Positions 1 through 7,834 of a stretch of 12,993 bases of DNA are shown piece after piece. The notes under the pieces are model-generated. The model did no database searches and had not been told where the DNA came from. It saw only the letters and a program-made list of their open reading frames with translations. The stretch is taken from the NCBI GenBank assembly GCA_011682715.1, contig JAACEC010000015.1:1-12993 (forward strand), written 5' to 3'. The DNA is from Pseudomonadota bacterium (GTDB lineage: Bacteria > Hydrothermota > 32-111 > QNBC01). How positions within the stretch are numbered: the stretch's first letter is position 1; each line of letters starts with the position of its first letter. The translations under genes and the position numbers were made by a program.

Positions 1-2
1 TC

Positions 3-431
3 ACTAAAGACGGAATTACATATGTTATAACAGGAGGAGCGGGAGCTCCCCGTTATAAAGAATTCAAAAGAGGAATTCCTGTTTATCATTTTATAAAATT
101 GAATATCTACGGAGGAGATTCCATAATAGGAAATGTATATTCCCCGAGAGGGATAAAAATCGACTCTATTCCTCCCATAAAGGTATATTTAGACTCAAAA
201 ATAGACCAACCGTCTACAAATTTTAAAAGGATTAGAGAAAAAAACAGTATAGAGTTTAAATTCGATACCCCTCTTGTAAGAAGAGTTGAGCTTAATAACC
301 TTCCAGGAAAAGTTTTATTCGACACAACTATCATAAAGGATCATGTCTCATTCCCTGTGAAACGATTTCATTTCTACAGATACGAAATAAACACAGGAGA
401 TCACATTTCAAAGGGGACATTTTATAACTAA
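3..431 (+). CDS. Metallophosphoesterase-like protein, C-terminal part (5' end outside window)
   Basis: The reading frame is open from base 3 to the TAA at 429-431, so the gene starts before the window. The TTG at 99 is an internal codon, not the start. The first visible residues read ITYVITGGAGAP, followed shortly by VYHFIKLNIYGGD. This is the typical end of a calcineurin-like phosphoesterase domain, where a 'YVxxGGgGAPLY' strand-turn is followed by a 'yHfixxxVxGd' strand. The metal-binding motifs (DxH, GDxxD, GNH, GHxH) would lie upstream and cannot be checked. About 95 further residues form a polar, strand-rich tail that I do not recognise. Only two bases separate it from the next gene, so the two are probably co-transcribed. 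The substrate is unknown. Family assignment is moderately confident and rests on the GGAGAP block alone. Confidence 0.6.
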   Translation, partial: TKDGITYVITGGAGAPRYKEFKRGIPVYHFIKLNIYGGDSIIGNVYSPRGIKIDSIPPIKVYLDSKIDQPSTNFKRIREKNSIEFKFDTPLVRRVELNNLPGKVLFDTTIIKDHVSFPVKRFHFYRYEINTGDHISKGTFYN

Positions 432-433
432 AG

Positions 434-751
434 ATGGATAATTCCAAAAATGCGCCAAAACATTACTCGAAAATAAAGGTACGCATTGAAAATAAACTTA
501 AGTATGAAATCGGTTTAATCAAATGCTTAAAATCAAATGGTAATATACCACTTGTTTCCAAAATATTTCTTACCCTTGCCATCGTTTATTTACTAAGTCC
601 TATTGATTTAATTCCGGATTTTATACCTGTGATTGGGGCTCTTGATGATATGATAATCGTAATCCCTCTGATTTGGCTCGCTTATTTTTTTATTCCAAAA
701 GATGCTATTGATAGATGTAAATTAAAAATCGAAAAAGAAGGTATGTTATGA
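434..751 (+). CDS. DUF1232 / YkvA-family small membrane protein
   Basis: This is a 105-residue protein. Its core, residues 55-72 (SPIDLIPDFIPVIGALDD), is the near-invariant signature of the DUF1232 (YkvA) family: the SPIDLIPD loop between two hydrophobic helices (about 43-54 and 62-88). The N-terminal 40 residues are basic and polar, and a short charged tail follows the second helix. Family members are small inner-membrane-associated proteins without an established biochemical role, so no function is assigned. The ATG at 434 lies two bases after the preceding stop, with no strong Shine-Dalgarno sequence, which suggests coupling to upstream translation. Its TGA overlaps the ATG of the next gene as ATGA (748-751), so synthesis of this protein and the exported transglutaminase-like protein is probably linked. 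Family call is secure; role is unknown. Confidence 0.85.
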   Translation: MDNSKNAPKHYSKIKVRIENKLKYEIGLIKCLKSNGNIPLVSKIFLTLAIVYLLSPIDLIPDFIPVIGALDDMIIVIPLIWLAYFFIPKDAIDRCKLKIEKEGML

Positions 752-3240
752 AAAGGTATGTTTTTTTATTTTTACTCGTTTTCGTATTGTCACTCTCTAT
801 TAAAGCAAGCCCTTACAAATCGGAACAAATTAACCTTTTGAAATCTTTTCCCCCAAATGCGGTAACAAAACAATGGGCGGATTCTTTAGTTAAATATATG
901 CCCCAGATTGATCTTGTTTCTGTTACCGATTCTTTTTTAATTAGCGATTTGAACGCCATTGTCAAAGCTAAAAAACAGGTTCCCTGGGCATATAAAGTAC
1001 CAAAAGGCATATTTTATCGATATATTCTGCCTTACCGCGTTTCACAGGAACCTTTAAATGATTTTCGTTCACTCTATGTCGACACATTACTCAACGTCGT
1101 AAAAAACACAAAGGATATACGTAGTGCTATACTGAAAATCGATGATTGGGTAACGATACATAATAAATACAAACCTACCGCGCCGTGGGATCAAAGTCCT
1201 ATCGTAACTCTGAAAAGAGGGTATGGCAGATGCGAAGAGATGGCAACACTACTTATCATGTCTCTCCGAACTGTTTATATTCCTGCAAGATTTGTTTATA
1301 CACCGTGGTGGCCTTATACAAACAGTAATCATGCTTGGGTCGAAGTTTGGGTAAATGGGAAATGGGAATATATAGGAAAGTTAAAGAATCCCAATGATTG
1401 GGTAGTGGCAGCGACAAAGAGAACCGCTCTTGTGGCAGGAACCGTATGGGGCAAGGTGACAAAATCCGCCGAACCTATACTAAATAGCTACAGAATGTTT
1501 ACCATATTTAACTCCACTTCTAACTATGAGAACACAAAAACTCTTTCGGTAAAAGTGGTGGACAAAAATAATATTCCCGTAACCGACTCCAAAATTTATA
1601 TATATGTTTATAACTATTCGGCATTTCGGCCTATTGCATCAGGAAAAAGTGACTCATCGGGGCTTTACAAAATAGAAGTTGGAAAAACAGATTTAATCGT
1701 TACGGCAGGTAAAGATGAAAAATTCGCGTGGGGGTATGTCGGGAAAAAGGATAATACACTTACATTACAATTATCTGATAACGGAATATCTGACACTTCA
1801 TTCTGGTTTTATACAATCCCCCCCGTAACAATCAGAAACAAAGGGAAAAAGTATATTTCCCCGGACACAACATACCTCGCTCAAAAGTTATACATGGGAA
1901 AAGTAAACCCGATGAAAAATGATATTAAAATTTCTTTCCCTCAAAAGGATGACAGCCTCTTTGTCGACATTCTCAAATCGTCCCATGGTAATTATAAAAC
2001 TATTTTGGATTTTTACAATAAAATCGATAATAAGAAGAAGTCTGACCTCATAAAAGTACTAAATAGTGTTTATAAAAACGATAAGGACCTCGTTTCTATC
2101 GATTCGGCCGATATGCAGGCACTTCTCAAATGGTATGAAATAAATAAGAAAAAGATTTCTCTGTTTAACGATACAATAGCTACTTCTTATATCATCTCTC
2201 CACGAATCTATTTTGAGGATTTCGGAACATACAAGTATACATTTTCAACAATATTCGGTAACCTAATTTCTCCGGCAGGTATCGATTCCACCGTTAATAA
2301 TGTAGTTCAATTTGTGGAATCTACAATAGACACAATTCCGGATAGTTTGAAAAGTCGTTTCGGAGGATTAATGAATCCTCTTGAAGTCTATAGAGGAAAA
2401 ATAGGCAGACCGATAGAAAAATACATTCTTTCCGTAGGTATTCTTCGCTCCCTGGCAATACCTTCAAAATTGAATTACATGAATAATGGTATTGAGTATT
2501 ATAAAGCGGGTAAATGGATTGATCTTGTTCCCGAATCTCATGAAACGGTAAATTACTCCCATATCAAAATCGTATTTCATAATAAAGCTGACGGGGAAAT
2601 TGCAAAGCTAAGATATTACTACGATTTCACAATCAACAAAATCGAAAAAAACAGAATTGTTTCATTGGATCTTGATGTGGCCGATGCAAGGGACACAATA
2701 ACATGTGATCTCGCCCCGGGGAACTATTTAATGATAGTAGGATGGAGAAATACCTTTGGTACGGCATTTGTGAGATTGAATAATTTTAAAGTCTCTTCGG
2801 ATACACTGCTGAATATAGAATCCGGTGTTCCTCTGAATCAGGCAAAAACAGGCAATGTTGTAATGAGGAAATTGAAACTGCCCGATAATCAAAAATTCAA
2901 AGATATTAGAGAGAAATTTTTGAACAAGAGACAGTTGTATGAGGGGAAAAATCTGATTTTAATTCTCGATATGCACGGCGAATCTTCCATATCGACGCTT
3001 AATAGAATTAAATTTAAGAATTGGCAAGGTAAAATTCTTATTTTTACAAACAGTGATGTCGAAACCGTCGTCGACCTTATGAAGAGGAAGCATATAAAAT
3101 GCAATATTTTCAAATTGACGGATAAAGTGTTGAAAAAGACATTTCATATCAAAACATTCCCCTCGGTATTGGTGCTTGATAGAGGGAAAACAATTTTGTG
3201 GGTAGACGGTTTCAACCCCGATATCTTGAACAATTTGTGA
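748..3240 (+). CDS. Exported multidomain transglutaminase-like protein with thioredoxin-like C-terminus
   Basis: This 830-residue protein has an N-terminal signal peptide (MKRYVFLFLLVFVLSLSIKA, cleavage near residue 20), so it acts outside the cytoplasm. A transglutaminase/protease-like core spans about 110-215: Cys162 in GRCEE, His195 in NHAWVEVWV, then WEYIG. Classical members carry Asp after the W-x-x strand; here Gly210 sits there, so the triad looks incomplete. An Ig- or carboxypeptidase-regulatory-like beta domain follows (about 265-335, VxDxNxIPV...SGLYKIEV). Residues about 540-600 (GRPIEKYI, ILRSLAIPSKL, then Trp590) resemble a second transglutaminase-like half lacking a catalytic Cys. 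Residues about 730-830 look like a thioredoxin fold ending in FPSVLVLDRGK with the expected cis-proline (Pro805), but no CxxC. This domain order resembles large transglutaminase-domain proteins known from Bacteroidetes-type bacteria. It could be a protease, a cross-linker or a non-catalytic binding protein. Translation is coupled to the DUF1232 gene through ATGA. Confidence 0.75.
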   Translation: MKRYVFLFLLVFVLSLSIKASPYKSEQINLLKSFPPNAVTKQWADSLVKYMPQIDLVSVTDSFLISDLNAIVKAKKQVPWAYKVPKGIFYRYILPYRVSQEPLNDFRSLYVDTLLNVVKNTKDIRSAILKIDDWVTIHNKYKPTAPWDQSPIVTLKRGYGRCEEMATLLIMSLRTVYIPARFVYTPWWPYTNSNHAWVEVWVNGKWEYIGKLKNPNDWVVAATKRTALVAGTVWGKVTKSAEPILNSYRMFTIFNSTSNYENTKTLSVKVVDKNNIPVTDSKIYIYVYNYSAFRPIASGKSDSSGLYKIEVGKTDLIVTAGKDEKFAWGYVGKKDNTLTLQLSDNGISDTSFWFYTIPPVTIRNKGKKYISPDTTYLAQKLYMGKVNPMKNDIKISFPQKDDSLFVDILKSSHGNYKTILDFYNKIDNKKKSDLIKVLNSVYKNDKDLVSIDSADMQALLKWYEINKKKISLFNDTIATSYIISPRIYFEDFGTYKYTFSTIFGNLISPAGIDSTVNNVVQFVESTIDTIPDSLKSRFGGLMNPLEVYRGKIGRPIEKYILSVGILRSLAIPSKLNYMNNGIEYYKAGKWIDLVPESHETVNYSHIKIVFHNKADGEIAKLRYYYDFTINKIEKNRIVSLDLDVADARDTITCDLAPGNYLMIVGWRNTFGTAFVRLNNFKVSSDTLLNIESGVPLNQAKTGNVVMRKLKLPDNQKFKDIREKFLNKRQLYEGKNLILILDMHGESSISTLNRIKFKNWQGKILIFTNSDVETVVDLMKRKHIKCNIFKLTDKVLKKTFHIKTFPSVLVLDRGKTILWVDGFNPDILNNL

Positions 3241-3263
3241 ATAATACGATAAAAACCGAATTG

Positions 3264-3292
3264 TTGACACTTAATCCGATTTGTGGTATAAA
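3264..3292 (+). promoter_or_regulatory. Sigma70-type promoter with extended -10, upstream of glyQ
   Basis: A perfect -35 box TTGACA (3264-3269) is followed after exactly 17 bases by TATAAA (3287-3292), five of six to consensus, preceded by TGG (3284-3286), which is an extended -10. It sits in the only sizeable intergenic gap (3241-3309). The expected start of transcription is near 3299, only about 11 bases before the glyQ ATG. No T-box leader or other structured leader fits. It should drive the whole glyQ to S41-protease unit. Confidence 0.75.
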
Positions 3293-3297
3293 GCGTC

Positions 3298-3305
3298 AAA
3301 AGGAG
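3298..3305 (+). promoter_or_regulatory. glyQ ribosome binding site at the extreme 5' end of the transcript
   Basis: AAAAGGAG ends four bases before the glyQ ATG at 3310. Given the promoter position, this site would lie practically at the mRNA 5' end. Confidence 0.6.
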
Positions 3306-3309
3306 TATC

Positions 3310-4161
3310 ATGTACTTTCAGGATTTGATATTTGATTTGGAAAAATACTGGACGGAAAAGGGCTGTGTTTTATCCCAACCATACCAGAGCGAAGTAGGAG
3401 CAGGAACATTCAATCCTGCAACTTTTCTCTATGCCCTTTCCAGAAAAAATTGGAACACCTGCTATGTGGAAACATGCAAAAGACCAAAAGACGGACGATA
3501 TGCGGAGAACCCCAACAGAATGCAACAATTTACGCAATATCAGGTTATTCTAAAACCGGCACCTTCTGATGTTCAAGATCTCTATTTACACAGTCTTGAA
3601 TCAGCCGGAATTGAAATAGAAAAACACGATATACGTTTCGTGGAAGACGATTGGGAATCCCCCACCCTCGGTGCATCGGGGCTCGGATGGGAAGTTTGGC
3701 TGGACGGGATGGAAATCAGTCAGTTTACCTACTTTCAGCAACTCGGTGGAATAGAATTGAATATTATCCCTGTTGAATTAACCTACGGTCTCGAAAGAAT
3801 TGCGACTTTCTTGCAGGGCATAGATTCCATTTTCGACCTGCAAATACAAAAAGGAATTAAATGGGGCGATCTTTATAAAGAGTCCGAGTATGAGATGTGC
3901 GTGTTTAATTTTGACGAATCCAATACAAAAATGTTATTTGAGCAATTCGAAAACTACACAAAGGAAGCCCTTCGACTCACAGAAAAAGGGCTCGTCTTCC
4001 CTGCATACGACTATGTTATAAAATGCTCCCATACATTCAATCTCCTTGATGCTCGGGGAGCAATTAGTCCGAAAGAAAGGGGAAATACGATTTTACACAT
4101 AAGGAATCTGTCAAAGGAAGTGGCAAAACTGTATCTCGAAAAGCAGGTTACAAATGATTAA
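3310..4161 (+). CDS. glyQ: Glycyl-tRNA synthetase, alpha subunit
   Basis: GlyQ is the catalytic subunit of the alpha2-beta2 glycyl-tRNA synthetase (class II), which activates glycine with ATP and charges tRNA-Gly in the cytoplasm. The 283 residues match the family from the first codon: MYFQDLIFDLEKYW, SQPYQSEVGAGTFNPATF, YVETCKRPKDGRYAENPNR, FVEDDWESPTLGASGLGWEV, DGMEISQFTYFQQLGG and the motif 3 region ELTYGLERIATFLQG. Length is in the family's usual range and no key block is missing. The start is fixed by family alignment (M-x-FQD) and by the AGGAG four bases upstream. Its end overlaps glyS by eight bases (ATGATTAA), as expected for subunits made in equal amounts. It is the first gene after the promoter at 3264-3292. 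Bacteria with this enzyme form lack the single-chain eukaryote/Bacteroidetes-type GlyRS, which is informative for placing the organism. Confidence 0.97.
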   Translation: MYFQDLIFDLEKYWTEKGCVLSQPYQSEVGAGTFNPATFLYALSRKNWNTCYVETCKRPKDGRYAENPNRMQQFTQYQVILKPAPSDVQDLYLHSLESAGIEIEKHDIRFVEDDWESPTLGASGLGWEVWLDGMEISQFTYFQQLGGIELNIIPVELTYGLERIATFLQGIDSIFDLQIQKGIKWGDLYKESEYEMCVFNFDESNTKMLFEQFENYTKEALRLTEKGLVFPAYDYVIKCSHTFNLLDARGAISPKERGNTILHIRNLSKEVAKLYLEKQVTND

Positions 4162-6235
4162 AAACGACCTTTTAATAGAATTAGGATTCGAAGAAATCCC
4201 TTCATCGTATCTAAAACCGGGCATTGAAATGTGGCTCTACAGCCTGACAAAACTCCTCAAAAATAATGATATACGATACGAAAAAACAGATTATTATTTT
4301 ACCCCGAGGAGATATACTCTTTATACAAAGGGGCTTGAGGAAGACACGGAAGCTAAAACGGTCGAAATAACCGGACCTCCCGTTTCCATCGCAAAAACGA
4401 ATCAGGGATGGACGAAAGCCGCCGCAGGTTTTGCCAAATCTCAGGGTAAATCTCCGGATGATATCTATTTTGTAAAGAAGGGGAAAAACGAGGTTTGTGC
4501 CCTAAAAATCGAGAAAAGGGAAAAAGGAATCGAGGATATTGTAAGAGATAATCTTGTAAAAACCGTCGAATCCATTCGCTTTCCTAAAATGATGATCTGG
4601 GAAAGCAGTAAATTCAAATTTGCTCGTCCTATACGTTGGTTGCTTGCTGTCAAGGACAGCTCCGTAATCGAAGGAATCGGATTTGCCGGAATCAAGTCGT
4701 CGAATTTTACATTTGGGAATAGAGCTTACGGAAATAAGAAGATTACCGTAAAATCCACAGATGATTATTTCAATGTGATGGAAGAAAATCATATTGTAAT
4801 CGATCAGAACAGGAGAAAGAATATTATACTCGACAAGATGAAAAATATAGAAGAAAAAAATGGTATTATAATACAAAAAGACAACGATCTGCTCGACGAA
4901 GTAAACGGAATGATCGAATATCCCGTAGTTTTACTCGGGCAATTCCACAATCAATACACGGAACTCCCTGAAAGGGTCGTTACAACTGCTATGAAGCAAC
5001 ACCAGAGATATTTTTCTACGGCAAATAGAGAGAATAAAATCGCTCCTTTCTTTATATTCCTCGCAAATACGGATCAAAACGGAACCGAAATTATCAATAA
5101 CAATGAGAAAGTATTGAAATCACGTCTCGAAGACGCCTATTTCTATTATGATGAAGATCTCAAAATTCCTATCGAAAAGAGAATCGAAATTCAAAAAGAT
5201 ATTCTATGGCATCACGATCTTGGGACTGTCTACGAAAAAGCTCTGCGCGTTTCAGATATCGCAGGCTATTTGATGGAAATATTAAATATTAAGTTTGATA
5301 AACAAAGACTTAAGGATATTGCCCTTCATTTGAAAATCGATCTCTCTACAAACATGATCAAGGATGGAAAAGAATTCACCAAGCTCGAAGGTTATATCGG
5401 AAGCATCTACGCAAAAAAACTTGGGGTTGATGAAGAAATAGCCGATATCATAATGGAGCATAATCTCCCCCGTTTTGCTAAGGATAAATTACCCGCGACA
5501 GATAAGGGAGCTATCTTCGCACTTGCCGATAGGTATGATACAATTACAGGATTCATATCGAAATACGGTATCCCAAAGGGGTCAAGAGATCCTCTGGGAA
5601 TTAGAAGAGTTGCCAATGCAATCATAGAGATTACTGCCAATAGGGGCTGGCATTACGACTTTATGGCCGTTATATCAAAATCAGCAGATAAACTTGGCGG
5701 CAACTACAATTCCGATAAAATTTATGACTTTTCCATCGATAGGATAATAAACTACGTTCAGAATGAGAATATCAGATACGATATAATAAACGCCATAGCC
5801 GCTTTAAAATTGACGGATATTTATGACATCATACTCCGTTCGAGAATTTTGCACCGTTACAGAGAATCTTCGGAAAATGAATTTAACTCCCTTGTAACGG
5901 GACAAAAAAGAGTGGCTAATATTCTAAAGAATATTGAGTTATCAAATAATGTTAATCCCGCTTTGTTCCGTGAAGGACAAGAAAAGACACTCTACAACGA
6001 TTGCCTAAAGCTCCATGAAATCATAGAATCGCTGCTTTCAAAGAGAGACTATACGGGCATTTTGAATGAATATTTTAAAATAAGACCGTCAATCGACAAG
6101 TTTTTCGACGATGTCCTCGTTATGGATAAAAACCGTGAAATTAAAGGAAATAGATTGGCTTTGATGAAATTCCTCCGTAATTTATTCCTGAAAGTCGCTG
6201 ATTTTTCACAAATTGTAATCGAGGGAGAAAAATGA
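4154..6235 (+). CDS. glyS: Glycyl-tRNA synthetase, beta subunit
   Basis: GlyS is the tRNA-binding partner of GlyQ in the alpha2-beta2 synthetase. The 693 residues carry the family blocks in order: LLIELGFEEIPSSYLKP at the N-terminus, the TPRRYTLY strand, ITGPP, FPKMMIWESS and FARPIRWLLAV, then EYPVVLLGQF (about residue 255) with LPERVVTTAMKQHQRYF. Next come VLKSRLEDAYFYYDED, the HD-like region with LEGYIGSIYA, EHNLPRFAKDKLPAT and ALADRYDTITGF, and SRDPLGIRRVANAI. A C-terminal DALR-like anticodon-binding helical bundle follows (NEFNSLVTGQKRVANIL). Length is typical. The ATG at 4154 overlaps the end of glyQ, with no independent strong Shine-Dalgarno, consistent with translational coupling. The stop overlaps the next start as ATGA (6232-6235). 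Nothing is truncated or frameshifted. Confidence 0.97.
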   Translation: MIKNDLLIELGFEEIPSSYLKPGIEMWLYSLTKLLKNNDIRYEKTDYYFTPRRYTLYTKGLEEDTEAKTVEITGPPVSIAKTNQGWTKAAAGFAKSQGKSPDDIYFVKKGKNEVCALKIEKREKGIEDIVRDNLVKTVESIRFPKMMIWESSKFKFARPIRWLLAVKDSSVIEGIGFAGIKSSNFTFGNRAYGNKKITVKSTDDYFNVMEENHIVIDQNRRKNIILDKMKNIEEKNGIIIQKDNDLLDEVNGMIEYPVVLLGQFHNQYTELPERVVTTAMKQHQRYFSTANRENKIAPFFIFLANTDQNGTEIINNNEKVLKSRLEDAYFYYDEDLKIPIEKRIEIQKDILWHHDLGTVYEKALRVSDIAGYLMEILNIKFDKQRLKDIALHLKIDLSTNMIKDGKEFTKLEGYIGSIYAKKLGVDEEIADIIMEHNLPRFAKDKLPATDKGAIFALADRYDTITGFISKYGIPKGSRDPLGIRRVANAIIEITANRGWHYDFMAVISKSADKLGGNYNSDKIYDFSIDRIINYVQNENIRYDIINAIAALKLTDIYDIILRSRILHRYRESSENEFNSLVTGQKRVANILKNIELSNNVNPALFREGQEKTLYNDCLKLHEIIESLLSKRDYTGILNEYFKIRPSIDKFFDDVLVMDKNREIKGNRLALMKFLRNLFLKVADFSQIVIEGEK

Positions 6236-7152
6236 AACTTCCGCGTAAGAGAAAGATTTTTGAAAATCTTCCTATAAATTATATCGATTTGAACAGCATT
6301 TTGAACGCCGGAAAAGTAAGACGTGCAGATAAGTTTCATTCTTATATTCAACTGATATACCCAGAGGAGGTACAATTCGTCTTTCTCATCGAAGGGGAAT
6401 TTTACCTTGCGGTAAAGCACACCGATCAATTTTCTCCTATTCCGTACGAGTATGTGGAAAAGAGAAAAAAATCATCCGAGAGAGGATTCTGCAGTTTTTA
6501 TGAAATCGATTCCAACCTTGCGAAATTGTTGACAACAGCACTTCCGGTAAAACCTGATCATTCCTTCGATATGGAAGAAGATGCATTCACATTCGACGGA
6601 AACACCGGTATAATGCTTGTAAATTATAGTATAGAACACGGCATCTACTATATCAAGAAAGGACATCTGGCATACGGGTATTTACAGGAAGAGAAAGCAC
6701 AGGGTGAGATAAAAACACAGGAACTGTTCACCGGTAATACCATACATTCCATCAATTATTATATCAGGGAACCCGTAATGCAAAAAATTGTCACCCCCCA
6801 TATACGCAAACTTATGACGGGACTACTTAGCAATCTCATAAACGGTTATATTGAAAAAGCTGGTATTGTCAAAGTCGAATCGTATCTCTCCAGTTCCAAA
6901 GAGGCAGCGGAGAAAAAATATCCGTTTTTTCATAATGTTATATTGAACAGAACAAACATTATTGACAATGCCCTCGCTGATGAAGAAACATACGTAAAAG
7001 GATATGCCGAATGGGTAAAACGGTTTATCACTCATTTTTATAAGATTGTACCCCATGAGCAAAATAACAAAATATTGGCAAAGGCAATATATGATTACAG
7101 ATTTGTTTTGGAGAAAATCAAATTCATATCATATTTAAAAGACAATGAATAA
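6232..7152 (+). CDS. Unrecognised 306-residue cytoplasmic protein
   Basis: I do not recognise this protein. It has no signal peptide, membrane helix, nucleotide-binding loop or cysteine cluster. The N-terminal part reads FENLPINYIDLNSIL, then strands LIYPEEVQFVFLIEGEFYLAV; a second block at about 125-150 reads VNYSIEHGIYYIKKGHLAYGYL. Both have the 'hydrophobic strand, short acidic turn, G-x-hydrophobic' look of small effector or PATAN/DUF4388-like beta domains, but this is a weak impression. Residues from about 180 on look helical and rich in Lys, Tyr and Ile. The ATG overlaps the glyS stop (ATGA) and is preceded by GAGGGAG (6221-6227), a good ribosome site at four bases. Its last eight bases overlap rsmI (ATGAATAA). 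I considered RecO, which often neighbours glyQS, but the RecO OB-fold pattern and zinc cysteines are absent. It is a real gene by position, coupling and codon pattern; function is unknown. Confidence 0.8.
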   Translation: MKLPRKRKIFENLPINYIDLNSILNAGKVRRADKFHSYIQLIYPEEVQFVFLIEGEFYLAVKHTDQFSPIPYEYVEKRKKSSERGFCSFYEIDSNLAKLLTTALPVKPDHSFDMEEDAFTFDGNTGIMLVNYSIEHGIYYIKKGHLAYGYLQEEKAQGEIKTQELFTGNTIHSINYYIREPVMQKIVTPHIRKLMTGLLSNLINGYIEKAGIVKVESYLSSSKEAAEKKYPFFHNVILNRTNIIDNALADEETYVKGYAEWVKRFITHFYKIVPHEQNNKILAKAIYDYRFVLEKIKFISYLKDNE

Positions 7153-7834
7153 AAAGGGAACTCTTTATGTTATATCAACCCCTATAGGGAACAGAGATGA
7201 TATAACAATGAGAGCGTTGCACATTTTGGCAAAATGTGATATAATTGCCTCTGAAGATACGAGACATAGTGGAATGCTTTTATCCCATTACGGAATAAAA
7301 GGGCATTATTTATCGTATAATGATAGGAATAAAAACAGGAGAATTCCTTTAATTGTGAATATGTTAAATGAGGGGAAATTGATAGGACTTATCTCTGATG
7401 CCGGGACTCCACTTATTTCGGATCCCGGATACGGTATAGTCAATGCTTCCATTGAAGCGGGCATCAGTGTCGTCCCCATTCCGGGCGCATCTTCCATTTT
7501 AACGGCACTTGTTGGATCAGGATTGCCTACGGACAGTTTTATATTTTTCGGATTTCTTCCCAAAAAGGGGAAGAAAAAAACGCTTATACTTGAATCCATT
7601 GCCAATTCATGGCAAACGAGCATCCTTTTCGAATCCCCTTTCAGGATACAAAAAACACTTCAATCGATATTGGAGCATTGCAGTAAAAGAAAGATTGTTC
7701 TTGCAAGGGAATTGACAAAAATTCACGAAGAGTTTATAAGAGGAGATATCGAAGAAGTTATTGCTCGGATCAAAGAGGGTAAAGTTAAACTGAAAGGGGA
7801 GTTTGTGATTTTGATAGAAGGTAATAATGCTTAG
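7145..7834 (+). CDS. rsmI: 16S rRNA 2'-O-ribose C1402 methyltransferase RsmI (short form)
   Basis: RsmI uses S-adenosylmethionine to methylate the 2'-OH of C1402 in the decoding centre of 16S rRNA. It belongs to the tetrapyrrole-methylase-like fold. Diagnostic motifs: GTLYVISTPIGNRDDIT (residues 5-21), ASEDTR (35-40) with LLSHYGI, the glycine-rich SDAGTPLISDPG (84-95) and VPIPGASS, then FFGFLPKKGKKK, LFESPFRI and ARELTKIHEEFIRG. The 229 residues cover the methylase domain completely and end at EFVILIEG. Many RsmI proteins run to about 280 residues with a C-terminal helical extension that is absent here. It overlaps the preceding gene by eight bases (ATGAATAA) and the next one by eight (ATGCTTAG), so its translation is probably coupled on both sides. 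Confidence 0.95.
   Translation: MNKKGTLYVISTPIGNRDDITMRALHILAKCDIIASEDTRHSGMLLSHYGIKGHYLSYNDRNKNRRIPLIVNMLNEGKLIGLISDAGTPLISDPGYGIVNASIEAGISVVPIPGASSILTALVGSGLPTDSFIFFGFLPKKGKKKTLILESIANSWQTSILFESPFRIQKTLQSILEHCSKRKIVLARELTKIHEEFIRGDIEEVIARIKEGKVKLKGEFVILIEGNNA

Noticed and set aside
99..431. A 110-residue reading frame starting at TTG 99
   Set aside because: The same frame is open back to base 3 and encodes the ITYVITGGAGAP block upstream of the TTG, so this is the tail of a longer gene.
3241..3309. T-box or glycine riboswitch upstream of glyQ
   Set aside because: The gap is 69 bases and contains the promoter; the transcribed leader would be about 11 bases, too short for any riboswitch.
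4465..4876. Antisense reading frames within glyS and other genes
   Set aside because: They are shadows of confidently identified coding genes and show no family motifs or ribosome sites.
6232..7152. RecO DNA repair protein as identity of the gene after glyS
   Set aside because: No N-terminal RecO OB-fold pattern and no C-terminal CxxC-type zinc motif.
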